From assembly GCA_021731385.1 (NCBI GenBank), contig JAKFXM010000017.1, forward strand, positions 1-5,332: a DNA stretch of 5,332 nucleotides, read 5' to 3'. The position numbers and the translations under genes were made by a program. Origin of the DNA: Methanobacteriota archaeon (GTDB taxonomy: Archaea > Altiarchaeota > Altiarchaeia > IMC4 > QMZM01). Below are positions 1 to 5,319 of the stretch, in pieces (positions within the stretch are counted from its first letter, which is position 1; the number at the start of each line of letters is the position of its first letter). Below the pieces are notes generated by a model. It did no database searches and was not told where the DNA came from. It worked only from the letters and a program-made list of their open reading frames with translations.

Positions 1-148
1 CAGCAACAACAACCAGGGACTTTGATACGGGCTTTCCAAAGATTTTCTGCAATTCCGGGTTGTCGTTTAAATCTTTTACTATATCCTCAAGGACGTCCAT
101 CCTTATCCCCACCCTTTCGGGATTAATCTCTTCTTTTTCCTCTGCCAT
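1..148 (-). CDS. Unrecognised protein, N-terminal 49 residues only (gene cut by window edge)
   Basis: Reading leftward from an ATG at 148, the frame is open to the window edge with no stop, giving 49 residues that begin MAEEKEEINPERVGIRMDVL. The visible part is charged and soluble. It is acidic at the start, then has a probable amphipathic helix (MDVLEDIVKDLNDNPELQKIF). The last residues seen (SLVVVA) turn hydrophobic and could begin a strand or a membrane segment. There is no signal peptide. The start is supported by a TATA-like box about 26 bases upstream and by the lack of any Shine-Dalgarno sequence, which fits a leaderless message. It lies 30 bases downstream of the VirB4-like gene on the same strand, so it may belong to the same apparatus, but I do not recognise the family and give no function. 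Confidence 0.7.
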   Translation of the reverse strand, partial: MAEEKEEINPERVGIRMDVLEDIVKDLNDNPELQKIFGKPVSKSLVVVA

Positions 149-178
149 TTTGTTTTTCTTGTTAAATAAAATTTATAT
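149..178 (-). promoter_or_regulatory. Probable archaeal TATA box promoter for the left-edge gene
   Basis: The 30 bases between the VirB4-like stop codon and the next ATG are almost pure A/T. On the minus strand they open with ATATAAAT (178-171). Its centre is about 26-27 bases from the A of the ATG at 148, which is the usual distance from an archaeal TATA box to the transcription start. There is no purine-rich ribosome binding site, so a leaderless transcript is the simplest reading. I see no terminator for the VirB4-like gene here, so read-through from the upstream operon is also likely. Confidence 0.5.
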
Positions 179-2533
179 TCAAACATTTGCACTGGTTTCT
201 TCCGTATCTGAAACTGCAATTTCGTCTGTTTCAAAGTATGATTTGATCTTCATAGGAACATCTGTTCTTGTCAGGATTTCCCCAAAACTTTCATATTTCT
301 TGAGTTTTGGATCGGTTACAACAAATAAATATTCGTTATACTTCTTCAGGATGTTCAGTTTTTCCTCCATTTTGCTTATGTTATCCTTCATACTGGCATC
401 GCCTATAACCTCTATGGCAATAATCCTTCCTTCAGGGGTTTCAAGGGTTATGTCCGGCAGTTTTGTATGATGGATTAAAACCCGTTCGCCGTATTTTTTA
501 ATCTCATCAAATATAAGATATTGCAATACAAAATGCTCATCACTGTCATTTGTTTCATTCTTTATCAGGAATAATTCATCCCTGCCATCAAGCGTTTCTA
601 CCCTGATTTCCAGGAATTCCATTCCCTCCAGGACCCTTATCTGATCAATAGTCAACTCACTTTTCAGGTGAATGGGTTTGGTTATCTCAAATTCCGGTTT
701 TAGGATCCTCTCTACTTCAGGACCTTGCATTTCATGCACCATTTCAATAAGTTCGTCTGGCCTCGTTGTAATAATTCTATGCTCCTCGGGTGATGCCTGG
801 ATATATACAGGAACCTTCAGGTTTTCTGCAAGTAACAGGCAATTGCCCTTAACCGCAGTTTTCAGGAAATGAACATCAGTTTCATTTAGGTGGAAAATTT
901 CAGCAATTCTGGCGACTACTGTAGCATCCTGTTTTAGTAATAATTTTGTTGCTGTGTTGCTTATGACAGCCCTACCGGCTTTTGATGTCAGGATATCCTC
1001 AACATCCTGGGTTATCATAATTAACGAGAGATTGAATTTCCTGCATGTTTTTACAATCCTGAATACATATTCCCCCTCCTCCCCCGCTGAAAGAACCGTC
1101 CACGCCTCATCTATAACCAGAATCTTTCTATTTTTTGACTTTTTCATCTGGGTATAGACATATTCCAGTATCAGGAACATCAATGGGCCCTTTCCGACAT
1201 CTGGTATATCCCTGATATCAAAAGAAATCATCTTGTTATCCAGGCTTATCCTGGTGTGCTGGTTCAGGAATCTTAGCGTGCCTGAGACATAGGCCCTGAG
1301 TCTGTTTATAATCGCCATCGCCGGTTCGTATATAAGCTCTTTCTCGGACCTTGTAAGCGGAACGATATGGCTGTATAAATCCTCAATTATTGGTGGTTTT
1401 TTAGACCATGTCTTCGGGTCTTTTGTGATGCCCTTGTCTTCATACGTTCTGTCTATTGCATCGTCCAATATTGCCCTTTCACCCTCCGTCATCTCACCCA
1501 ATAAAACCTTAAAGAAGGATATCAGGGACAACTTCTTCTCATCAAGTGTCTGGTCCATCAGGTCAAATGGATTTATTATTGTATCAGAGTCTGGTGCTAT
1601 TCTGATAGTTCTACCGCCGAATGTTTTGATCAGGTCGTTGTATTCCGCCTGAGGATCTATTATGTTTATATCCACCCCCTCCAGAAACTCTCTCATAAGA
1701 ATCAGTTTTATGGAAAAGCTTTTCCCCCCGCCAGATGTCCCAAGTACGAGTATGTTTGGGTTTGTCAACTCAAACGGATCTATTATTATCGGAATATTGT
1801 TTATCTGATTAAATCCGATCAAAATTCCAGTTGCGTGATGCTCCAGAGATGTAGTGGCGAATGGAAAACATGCAGCTATTGCAGAGGATGTTATGTTCCT
1901 TGTTACGCCCAGTTCATCATTTGCAATCGGTAGAACGGATCTGATACCTTTGTACATCTGATATGACGGCACCTTTGGCGTTATCATTAAGGAATTCATC
2001 GTGGACTTTATCCTACTGCTGATTTTCTCAAGTTCTTTTATGTCAAATTCCTTTGCGTCAATGTACAAACTTATGTAAAACATCTTCTCCGTGCCCTGCT
2101 GGATCAGATTTAACAAGGCAAGTGTATCCTGGTGCTTCTGTATCAGCGATTGCGGCACTATCTTGCCCTCTGCCTCCGAACCATATATGTCTGTTTTCTG
2201 CTTTTTTATCTCGTTCTCGAGCATTGAGATAGTGGATTCAATTGAATATGGGGATATATGCATCGACAGGTCAAAATCAATATTCATCTCGATTATTCTC
2301 GTTAACCATCCAGGCTCGACTAATCTGGGGTAGTTAACTGAGGCAATAATCCTATGATACTTCTCCATCTGTATCTCATTTGGGTGCTTGACGATGGTGG
2401 AGGGCGATGTTAGATATTCTATCAACTTATTCTCGTATTTCTCATATTCCTCTGATTTCGTCTCTTTCTTTTTCAGAAAAGGCAGTTCTATGGGAATGGG
2501 AATTTTTATTCCGAAATAGTTAATTTCTGTCAT
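179..2533 (-). CDS. virB4: VirB4/TraC-family secretion ATPase with C-terminal PD-(D/E)XK-like domain
   Basis: This is the energising ATPase of a conjugation or type IV secretion-like machine, expected on the cytoplasmic face of the membrane. Residues about 30-235 form the VirB4 N-terminal region. The P-loop ATPase core follows: Walker A GTSGGGKS at residues 265-272 (bases 1718-1741), an IIDPQAEY strand at 291-298, Walker B ILVIDEAW at 471-478, and LIMITQD at 504-510 with the conserved Gln sensor. Residues about 660-770 go beyond an ordinary VirB4. They contain KLPDITLETPEGRIIAIEV (691-709), the layout of a PD-(D/E)XK nuclease core with D694 and E708, but the usual lysine position is I710. The last 20 residues are acidic and probably disordered. 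The gene overlaps its upstream neighbour by four bases (ATGA) and has a clear GAGGG site. VirB4 family membership is firm; the nuclease-like tail is a motif-level inference and its activity is doubtful. Confidence 0.92.
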   Translation of the reverse strand: MTEINYFGIKIPIPIELPFLKKKETKSEEYEKYENKLIEYLTSPSTIVKHPNEIQMEKYHRIIASVNYPRLVEPGWLTRIIEMNIDFDLSMHISPYSIESTISMLENEIKKQKTDIYGSEAEGKIVPQSLIQKHQDTLALLNLIQQGTEKMFYISLYIDAKEFDIKELEKISSRIKSTMNSLMITPKVPSYQMYKGIRSVLPIANDELGVTRNITSSAIAACFPFATTSLEHHATGILIGFNQINNIPIIIDPFELTNPNILVLGTSGGGKSFSIKLILMREFLEGVDINIIDPQAEYNDLIKTFGGRTIRIAPDSDTIINPFDLMDQTLDEKKLSLISFFKVLLGEMTEGERAILDDAIDRTYEDKGITKDPKTWSKKPPIIEDLYSHIVPLTRSEKELIYEPAMAIINRLRAYVSGTLRFLNQHTRISLDNKMISFDIRDIPDVGKGPLMFLILEYVYTQMKKSKNRKILVIDEAWTVLSAGEEGEYVFRIVKTCRKFNLSLIMITQDVEDILTSKAGRAVISNTATKLLLKQDATVVARIAEIFHLNETDVHFLKTAVKGNCLLLAENLKVPVYIQASPEEHRIITTRPDELIEMVHEMQGPEVERILKPEFEITKPIHLKSELTIDQIRVLEGMEFLEIRVETLDGRDELFLIKNETNDSDEHFVLQYLIFDEIKKYGERVLIHHTKLPDITLETPEGRIIAIEVIGDASMKDNISKMEEKLNILKKYNEYLFVVTDPKLKKYESFGEILTRTDVPMKIKSYFETDEIAVSDTEETSANV

Positions 2534-3426
2534 TTATTTCCCTCTAAATTTAATGAAGACATGGGTGATTTACCTGTTTTAGGGGCTTCACGCCACATCT
2601 TATTATACATGGTTATTGGTGATATAAAATCCTCACCCACATGGAAGGATTCCGTGAAATATGATGAATAAAGACCGAGTAACTGATTCGTATTCAGCCT
2701 CTCAGCGATTATTCCTGAAAGCGTTAATGTGTCTATAATTGTCCTACATCTGGTTTCAAGGCTTCTTATCACTTCTCTCTCGTCCAACTGCGTTTTTACG
2801 GAAACTATAATATAGAATAATCTGTCGTTTATCTTGTTTGTCTTTATGTAGTCATACATATACCCTGAAAAATGTTCATAATATGCCAGGGCTATCTTAT
2901 CATCCCTTTGGACGATCCTCCTTTTCATGGCAGCAAGGTAATTACTTAGATCAAGATTGACACTTCTCATTACTATCTGGATTGGAAAATTGATTGTATT
3001 TAAAAATTCAAGAAAGCCATAGATTACGGTATCCTGATCCTCATTACCAAGAACGCCGAAATTTATCGGCTTTACCTTTACAACACCCAAAACCTTACCA
3101 TCCTTAAGAAATACGGCATTCGCCCTTATCTCCTTTATGTCCATCAATTTTCTTGCAGCCGGCGTTATCCATGATGCCTCTTTTTTTTCCATTAGAAAAG
3201 AAAAATAATCTTTCAGTACTTTCTCCAAATTAAACATGGCAAGTCCTATGGCCAATCCGCCGACAATTAGCGGTATTATAAAATTCAGTGGAAATGGCGG
3301 CTTTAGGAAAAAAATAACAAAACCTATTATAGCTGCGGCTATCAGGAGATACAGGGACTGCTTTATAGTGAATGGTCCAAAGAATCTTTCTTCATACCTT
3401 ACATCAGTTGGAATTGTGTATGGCAT
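2530..3426 (-). CDS. PrgI/VirB3-like membrane protein fused to a TraC-like domain
   Basis: Residues 1-70 match the PrgI family pattern, the VirB3 equivalent of many Gram-positive and archaeal transfer systems. A start IPTDVRYEERFFGPFTIKQS is followed by two hydrophobic helices at about 22-41 and 47-65. Residues about 97-265 look like the TraC-like domain that accompanies conjugation ATPases: VFLKDGKVLGVVKVKPINF, then a FLNTINFPIQIVMRSVNLDL segment and a strand RLFYIIVSV. The protein should sit in the cytoplasmic membrane with its large C-terminal domain inside, docking the VirB4-like ATPase, whose start codon overlaps this stop codon. The start at 3426 is four bases after the upstream gene's stop, and no Shine-Dalgarno is visible, so translation is probably coupled to the gene before it. 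The family call rests on recognised motifs and context; no alignment was run. Confidence 0.82.
   Translation of the reverse strand: MPYTIPTDVRYEERFFGPFTIKQSLYLLIAAAIIGFVIFFLKPPFPLNFIIPLIVGGLAIGLAMFNLEKVLKDYFSFLMEKKEASWITPAARKLMDIKEIRANAVFLKDGKVLGVVKVKPINFGVLGNEDQDTVIYGFLEFLNTINFPIQIVMRSVNLDLSNYLAAMKRRIVQRDDKIALAYYEHFSGYMYDYIKTNKINDRLFYIIVSVKTQLDEREVIRSLETRCRTIIDTLTLSGIIAERLNTNQLLGLYSSYFTESFHVGEDFISPITMYNKMWREAPKTGKSPMSSLNLEGNK
2540..2545 (-). promoter_or_regulatory. Ribosome binding site of the VirB4-like gene
   Basis: On the minus strand AGAGGG ends six bases before the ATG at 2533. It sits inside the last codons of the PrgI-like gene and supports the overlapping start. It is the only convincing Shine-Dalgarno sequence of the operon: the other genes lack one and look leaderless or translationally coupled. 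Confidence 0.65.
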
Positions 3427-3430
3427 CTTA

Positions 3431-4207
3431 TCATAGGAATCTTGGTGATATCAAAACTTCATATCTAAACCTATTTTTTTTATCGATATATCTGCATCTA
3501 TCATACGGCATATACATTATCCTGTTTAATTCTGTATCCCCATTGAAAAATACCCTCAGAATTTCAGATATAGTGCCGGGGGAATAGGCAATGTTGTCTA
3601 TTTCATACCCCTCCTTCAGCGGGTCAGGATATAAAAATTCTTTTAGATTGTAACCCTTATCATCAAAGGCCGGTATATCCACATTGTTAACATAACCCAA
3701 TACTATTGGATGCAAAATCCTGTGTTTTATTTCAATAAGACCTCTTGTTTGCAATATTAATATATTATCAAAACCCCTATTCAAAAACAGGAAATATCTT
3801 TTATTTAACTCTTCATAGGATATTTCGCCGTGTTGAACTATGTCTGACAAAATTGCAATTGATTCCAGGGGGAGGTCAGCAATCTTTTTTATTATGTCCA
3901 AACTTTTTATAACCTGTTTCTTTTTGAATATGCCCTTGCTTCCATAGTATAAATCTGCACCGTTCAGATTCACATAAAATGTATTATTCTTCTTAAGATT
4001 TTTCGTTATACTGAACAATACCCCCTCCCTTATCTCATCTGTTCTTGTGACGTCAAAAACACCTAGAGGGGCATATCTCCTCTCAATTTCCGCTATCTCC
4101 TCCTTATTACCAAATATACCTCCTTTCCGTTTTTTTTCGAAATATCCTTTAGCCCCCGCTTCTGTGATATCCTGCACAAATGCCAATTTCTCACCATTAT
4201 TCTCCAT
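3431..4207 (-). CDS. Unrecognised 258-aa protein, possible winged helix, first gene of the VirB4/PrgI operon
   Basis: I do not recognise this family. There is no signal peptide or membrane segment, so a soluble cytoplasmic protein is expected. Residues 20-45 are highly charged (KKRKGG, KEEIAEIERRY). Residues 46-100 look like a beta-rich domain (APLGVFDVTRTDEI through FYVNLNGADLYYGSKGIF). Residues about 105-165 are mostly helical and end in ILQTRGLIEIKHRILHPIVL, a helix followed by a two-stranded wing, which suggests a winged helix-turn-helix. The C-terminal third is rich in aromatic residues and contains YPDPLKEGYEIDN. It is the first gene of the operon, four bases before the PrgI-like gene, so a role in assembling or regulating the transfer apparatus is a reasonable guess from position alone. 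The ATG at 4207 fits a TATA-like box about 29 bases upstream. Confidence 0.75.
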   Translation of the reverse strand: MENNGEKLAFVQDITEAGAKGYFEKKRKGGIFGNKEEIAEIERRYAPLGVFDVTRTDEIREGVLFSITKNLKKNNTFYVNLNGADLYYGSKGIFKKKQVIKSLDIIKKIADLPLESIAILSDIVQHGEISYEELNKRYFLFLNRGFDNILILQTRGLIEIKHRILHPIVLGYVNNVDIPAFDDKGYNLKEFLYPDPLKEGYEIDNIAYSPGTISEILRVFFNGDTELNRIMYMPYDRCRYIDKKNRFRYEVLISPRFL

Positions 4208-4221
4208 AGGTATTAACCTAT
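4206..4221. promoter_or_regulatory. Inverted repeat over the operon start codon, candidate operator
   Basis: ATAGGT (4206-4211) and ACCTAT (4216-4221) are perfect inverted 6-base arms around a 4-base centre. The repeat covers the first bases of the 258-aa gene and the predicted transcription start, downstream of the candidate TATA box, where a bound repressor would block initiation in archaea. It could equally be chance in AT-rich DNA. Confidence 0.35.
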
Positions 4222-4232
4222 CTGCCTTTTAG

Positions 4233-4240
4233 AATAAAAA
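4233..4240 (-). promoter_or_regulatory. Possible TATA box of the VirB4/PrgI operon
   Basis: On the minus strand TTTTTATT (4240-4233) is centred about 29 bases upstream of the ATG at 4207. Transcription would start at or just before the start codon, giving a nearly leaderless message. This matches the geometry seen before the left-edge gene. The box is a weak match to the archaeal consensus. A second AT-rich candidate at 4271-4280 would give a leader of roughly 45 bases. Confidence 0.4.
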
Positions 4241-4369
4241 TGTAGAATCAGAATCCCGAATAAGAAGAATGGAATTTATTGCATTTGACCTGAGGGATTT
4301 TTTTAGACAAAAATAGAGAAAAAGAAAGAAATTAGTCCAATTATTGTATGAATATTCGTTAGAAATGTT

Positions 4370-4558
4370 ATGTATATAGGGCTGGAACAATACAAAATAG
4401 AATTGGCAATTCAAAGGTATATAAAAGGTGAGTTAAGTACATGGAAGGCTGCAGAAATAGCAGGAATTAGCTTGAGAAGGATGATGGAAATATTGAAAAC
4501 CAGGGGCGTAGATATGCACTATTCTGAGAAGTCATTGAAAGAGGATATTACAGGATAA
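4370..4558 (+). CDS. UPF0175-family antitoxin, short form
   Basis: The 62-residue product carries the UPF0175 signature: ELAIQRYIKGELSTWKAAEI (residues 11-30), AGISLRRMMEILKTRGV (31-47), then the acidic tail SEKSLKEDI. In this family the helices form a helix-turn-helix-like unit, and members are usually encoded just before DUF3368 PIN toxins. Exactly such a gene follows 38 bases downstream, so the role is antitoxin and probable autoregulator of the pair. Many members run about 80-90 residues. This one lacks most of the N-terminal segment, and an in-frame TGA at 4349-4351 prevents a much longer start. No Shine-Dalgarno is visible. A weak AT-rich box (TTATTGTA, 4341-4348) lies about 26 bases upstream, again suggesting a leaderless message. 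Confidence 0.85.
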   Translation: MYIGLEQYKIELAIQRYIKGELSTWKAAEIAGISLRRMMEILKTRGVDMHYSEKSLKEDITG

Positions 4559-4684
4559 ATTCTACAGAATTCAAAACCGGATATAACCGTTTAAAGATGA
4601 TAGTTTCTAATGCATCTCCATTAATTTATCTATCAAAGGTTGGAAAGTTGCATCTTTTGAAGGAATTGTTTGGAAAGGTTTTTA

Positions 4685-4712
4685 CCCGAATCAGCCTTTA
4701 AGGCTGATTGGG
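4685..4712. repeat. Palindromic module A
   Basis: Nine-base arms AATCAGCCT (4689-4697) and AGGCTGATT (4701-4709) pair around a TTA loop. CCC (4685-4687) and GGG (4710-4712) extend the stem with one bulged G at 4688. The TAA that stops the N-terminal toxin frame (4699-4701) lies at its loop. Confidence 0.9.
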
Positions 4713-4739
4713 CCCGAATTAGCCTTTAGGCTAATTGGG
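4713..4739. repeat. Palindromic module B, near-copy of A
   Basis: Arms AATTAGCCT (4717-4725) and AGGCTAATT (4728-4736) flank a TT loop, with the same CCC, bulged G and GGG clamp. It differs from module A by one base in each arm, and the two changes pair with each other, plus one base in the loop. Confidence 0.9.
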
Positions 4740-4769
4740 CCCAAAAATTTGCAATGCAAATTTTTCGGG
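4740..4769. repeat. Palindromic module C, reverse orientation
   Basis: Arms AAAAATTTGCA (4743-4753) and TGCAAATTTTT (4755-4765) are separated by one base. The clamp is CCC (4740-4742) and GGG (4767-4769), but the unpaired base is a C (4766) on the right side. That is the mirror image of A and B, so this copy lies in the opposite orientation with a different stem sequence. Confidence 0.85.
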
Positions 4770-4772
4770 CAC

Positions 4773-4799
4773 AAAAATTTTGCCAAATGCAAAATTTTT
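4773..4799. repeat. Palindromic module D, without clamp
   Basis: Arms AAAAATTTTGC (4773-4783) and GCAAAATTTTT (4789-4799) pair perfectly around CAAAT. The stem resembles module C, but the CCC/GGG clamp is missing. Preceded by CAC (4770-4772), it still completes 30 bases in the toxin's C-terminal frame. It directly precedes the resumption of toxin sequence at 4800. Confidence 0.85.
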
Positions 4800-5200
4800 C
4801 TTGTTGAGGAAGAGGTTAAGAAAGAGGTTATAGATAAAGGGAAAGAAGAAGGTGCGGCGGATTCTGTATCTATAGAGGAATGTATCCAAAATGGATGGAT
4901 CATAGTAAGGAGAGTTAAAAATAAAAAAGAATTTGAGGGCATTCATCTAGGTGAAGCGAGTTCTATCCTCTTGGCAAAAGAATTAGATGTAATGGTTTTA
5001 ATTGATGAAGAAGATGCGAGAGTAGTTGCAAGAGCATTAGGATTAAAAACCAGAGGAACATTGTATGTTCTAAGGAAGTGCGTGGAACGAGGAATAATAA
5101 GCAAAAAAGAAGCAATAGAAATACTTGACGATATGCTGAATGAAGGATTCAGGCTTTCAGCACATCTCTATTCTGAATTTATTAGAAACTTGAAGTAAAT

Positions 5201-5216
5201 CTCATTTGAGAATGAG
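5201..5216 (+). terminator. Small hairpin just after the toxin stop codon
   Basis: CTCATT and AATGAG are perfect 6-base arms around TGAG, beginning three bases after the toxin TAA. What follows is A-rich, not T-rich, on the plus strand, so it is not a standard intrinsic terminator in this direction. It may stabilise the 3' end of the message or mark the end of the locus. Confidence 0.3.
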
Positions 5217-5228
5217 TAAAAAAGAATT

Positions 5229-5245
5229 CGGCATAAGAAATGCCG
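5229..5245. terminator. Second small hairpin downstream of the toxin gene
   Basis: CGGCAT (5229-5234) and ATGCCG (5240-5245) form a GC-richer 6-bp stem with an AAGAA loop, an island in otherwise AT-rich DNA. Upstream of it on the plus strand lies AAAAAAG (5218-5224), so on the minus strand the hairpin is followed within a few bases by a T run. It could therefore act as a terminator for a minus-strand transcript arriving from the right. This is weak evidence only. Confidence 0.3.
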
Positions 5246-5284
5246 ATATAAAAATAGAAAAGAAAATTTATACAGAATAAAGTA

Positions 5285-5292
5285 TTTATATT
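5285..5292 (+). promoter_or_regulatory. Possible TATA box for a gene beginning at the right edge
   Basis: TTTATATT lies in a very AT-rich stretch (5246-5320). Its centre is about 31 bases ahead of an ATG at 5320, so a message with a leader of only a few bases would result. A second AT box, AATTTATA (5267-5274), is an alternative. A 10-bp perfect palindrome TAATATATTA (5301-5310) lies between box and ATG. Confidence 0.35.
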
Positions 5293-5319
5293 AATACACA
5301 TAATATATTACATAATAAT

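Larger units (their letters stand above)
4684..4799. repeat. Array of four palindromic modules inside the PIN toxin gene
   Basis: Four hairpin-forming modules lie end to end with no spacer. The first three share a CCC...GGG clamp and meet at GGGCCC junctions (4710-4715 and 4737-4742). In the toxin's C-terminal frame, counted from 4683, the modules are 30, 27, 30 and 30 bases, each a whole number of codons with no stop. The first three end in RLIG, RLIG and KFFG, and the fourth in KIFL. The array is flanked by TTTTT on both sides (4679-4683 and 4795-4799), which could be a target duplication, although the right copy is also a hairpin arm. The architecture recalls palindromic elements that insert into coding genes, such as the Rickettsia palindromic elements, but I have no evidence of homology to them. 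Confidence 0.88.
4597..5198 (+). pseudogene. DUF3368-family PIN toxin gene interrupted by a palindromic insertion, one base out of frame
   Basis: The N-terminal part starts at ATG 4597 with IVSNASPLIYLSKVGKL and LLKELFGKVF, the typical opening of DUF3368 PIN-like proteins (predicted RNases, partners of UPF0175 antitoxins). That frame ends at TAA 4699-4701. The rest continues from 4800 in another frame: EEVKKEVIDKGKEEGAAD, then LGEASSILLAKEL with the conserved Glu at 4953, VLIDEEDARVVARALGLKT with Asp at 5004 and 5013, and the family tail NEGFRLSAHLYSEFIRNL. Between them lie four palindromic modules. Removing 4684-4799 (116 bases) rejoins the parts into 161 residues, normal for the family. The C-terminal frame is open back through the whole insertion, so a single extra base near 4683 would give a continuous 200-residue protein. 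Without it, the downstream part has only a TTG (4749) to start from. Inactive as read, unless frameshifting occurs. Confidence 0.85.

Noticed and set aside
60..470. 136-codon plus-strand reading frame opposite the end of the VirB4-like gene
   Set aside because: It is antisense to a well supported ATPase gene and to the start of the left-edge gene, with a low-complexity Ser/Phe/Ile composition typical of a shadow frame.
4229..4414. 61-codon minus-strand frame between the operon and the antitoxin
   Set aside because: Its Phe/Asn/Leu-rich composition comes from A/T-rich intergenic DNA. It overlaps the antitoxin gene on the other strand and the operon promoter, and resembles no protein.
4575..4589. 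Direct repeat AACCG, spaced 10 bases apart, just before the toxin start
   Set aside because: Two 5-base copies are easily due to chance, and no further copies are seen near the antitoxin promoter, where an operator would be expected.
4685..4799. CRISPR array or tandem intrinsic terminators
   Set aside because: The modules are palindromes with no unique spacers between them and their stems differ, unlike CRISPR. They lie inside a coding gene and resume toxin sequence immediately, so terminators are unlikely.
4691..4946. Two minus-strand frames of 71 and 83 codons across the hairpins and the toxin
   Set aside because: Both are antisense to clear DUF3368 toxin sequence; they are open only because the palindromic modules read similarly on both strands.
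4749..5198. Downstream toxin part as an independent 149-residue gene
   Set aside because: Its only start is a TTG inside hairpin C with no ribosome binding site, and its first residues come from the inserted modules, not from the PIN family. It is better read as the second part of one interrupted gene.
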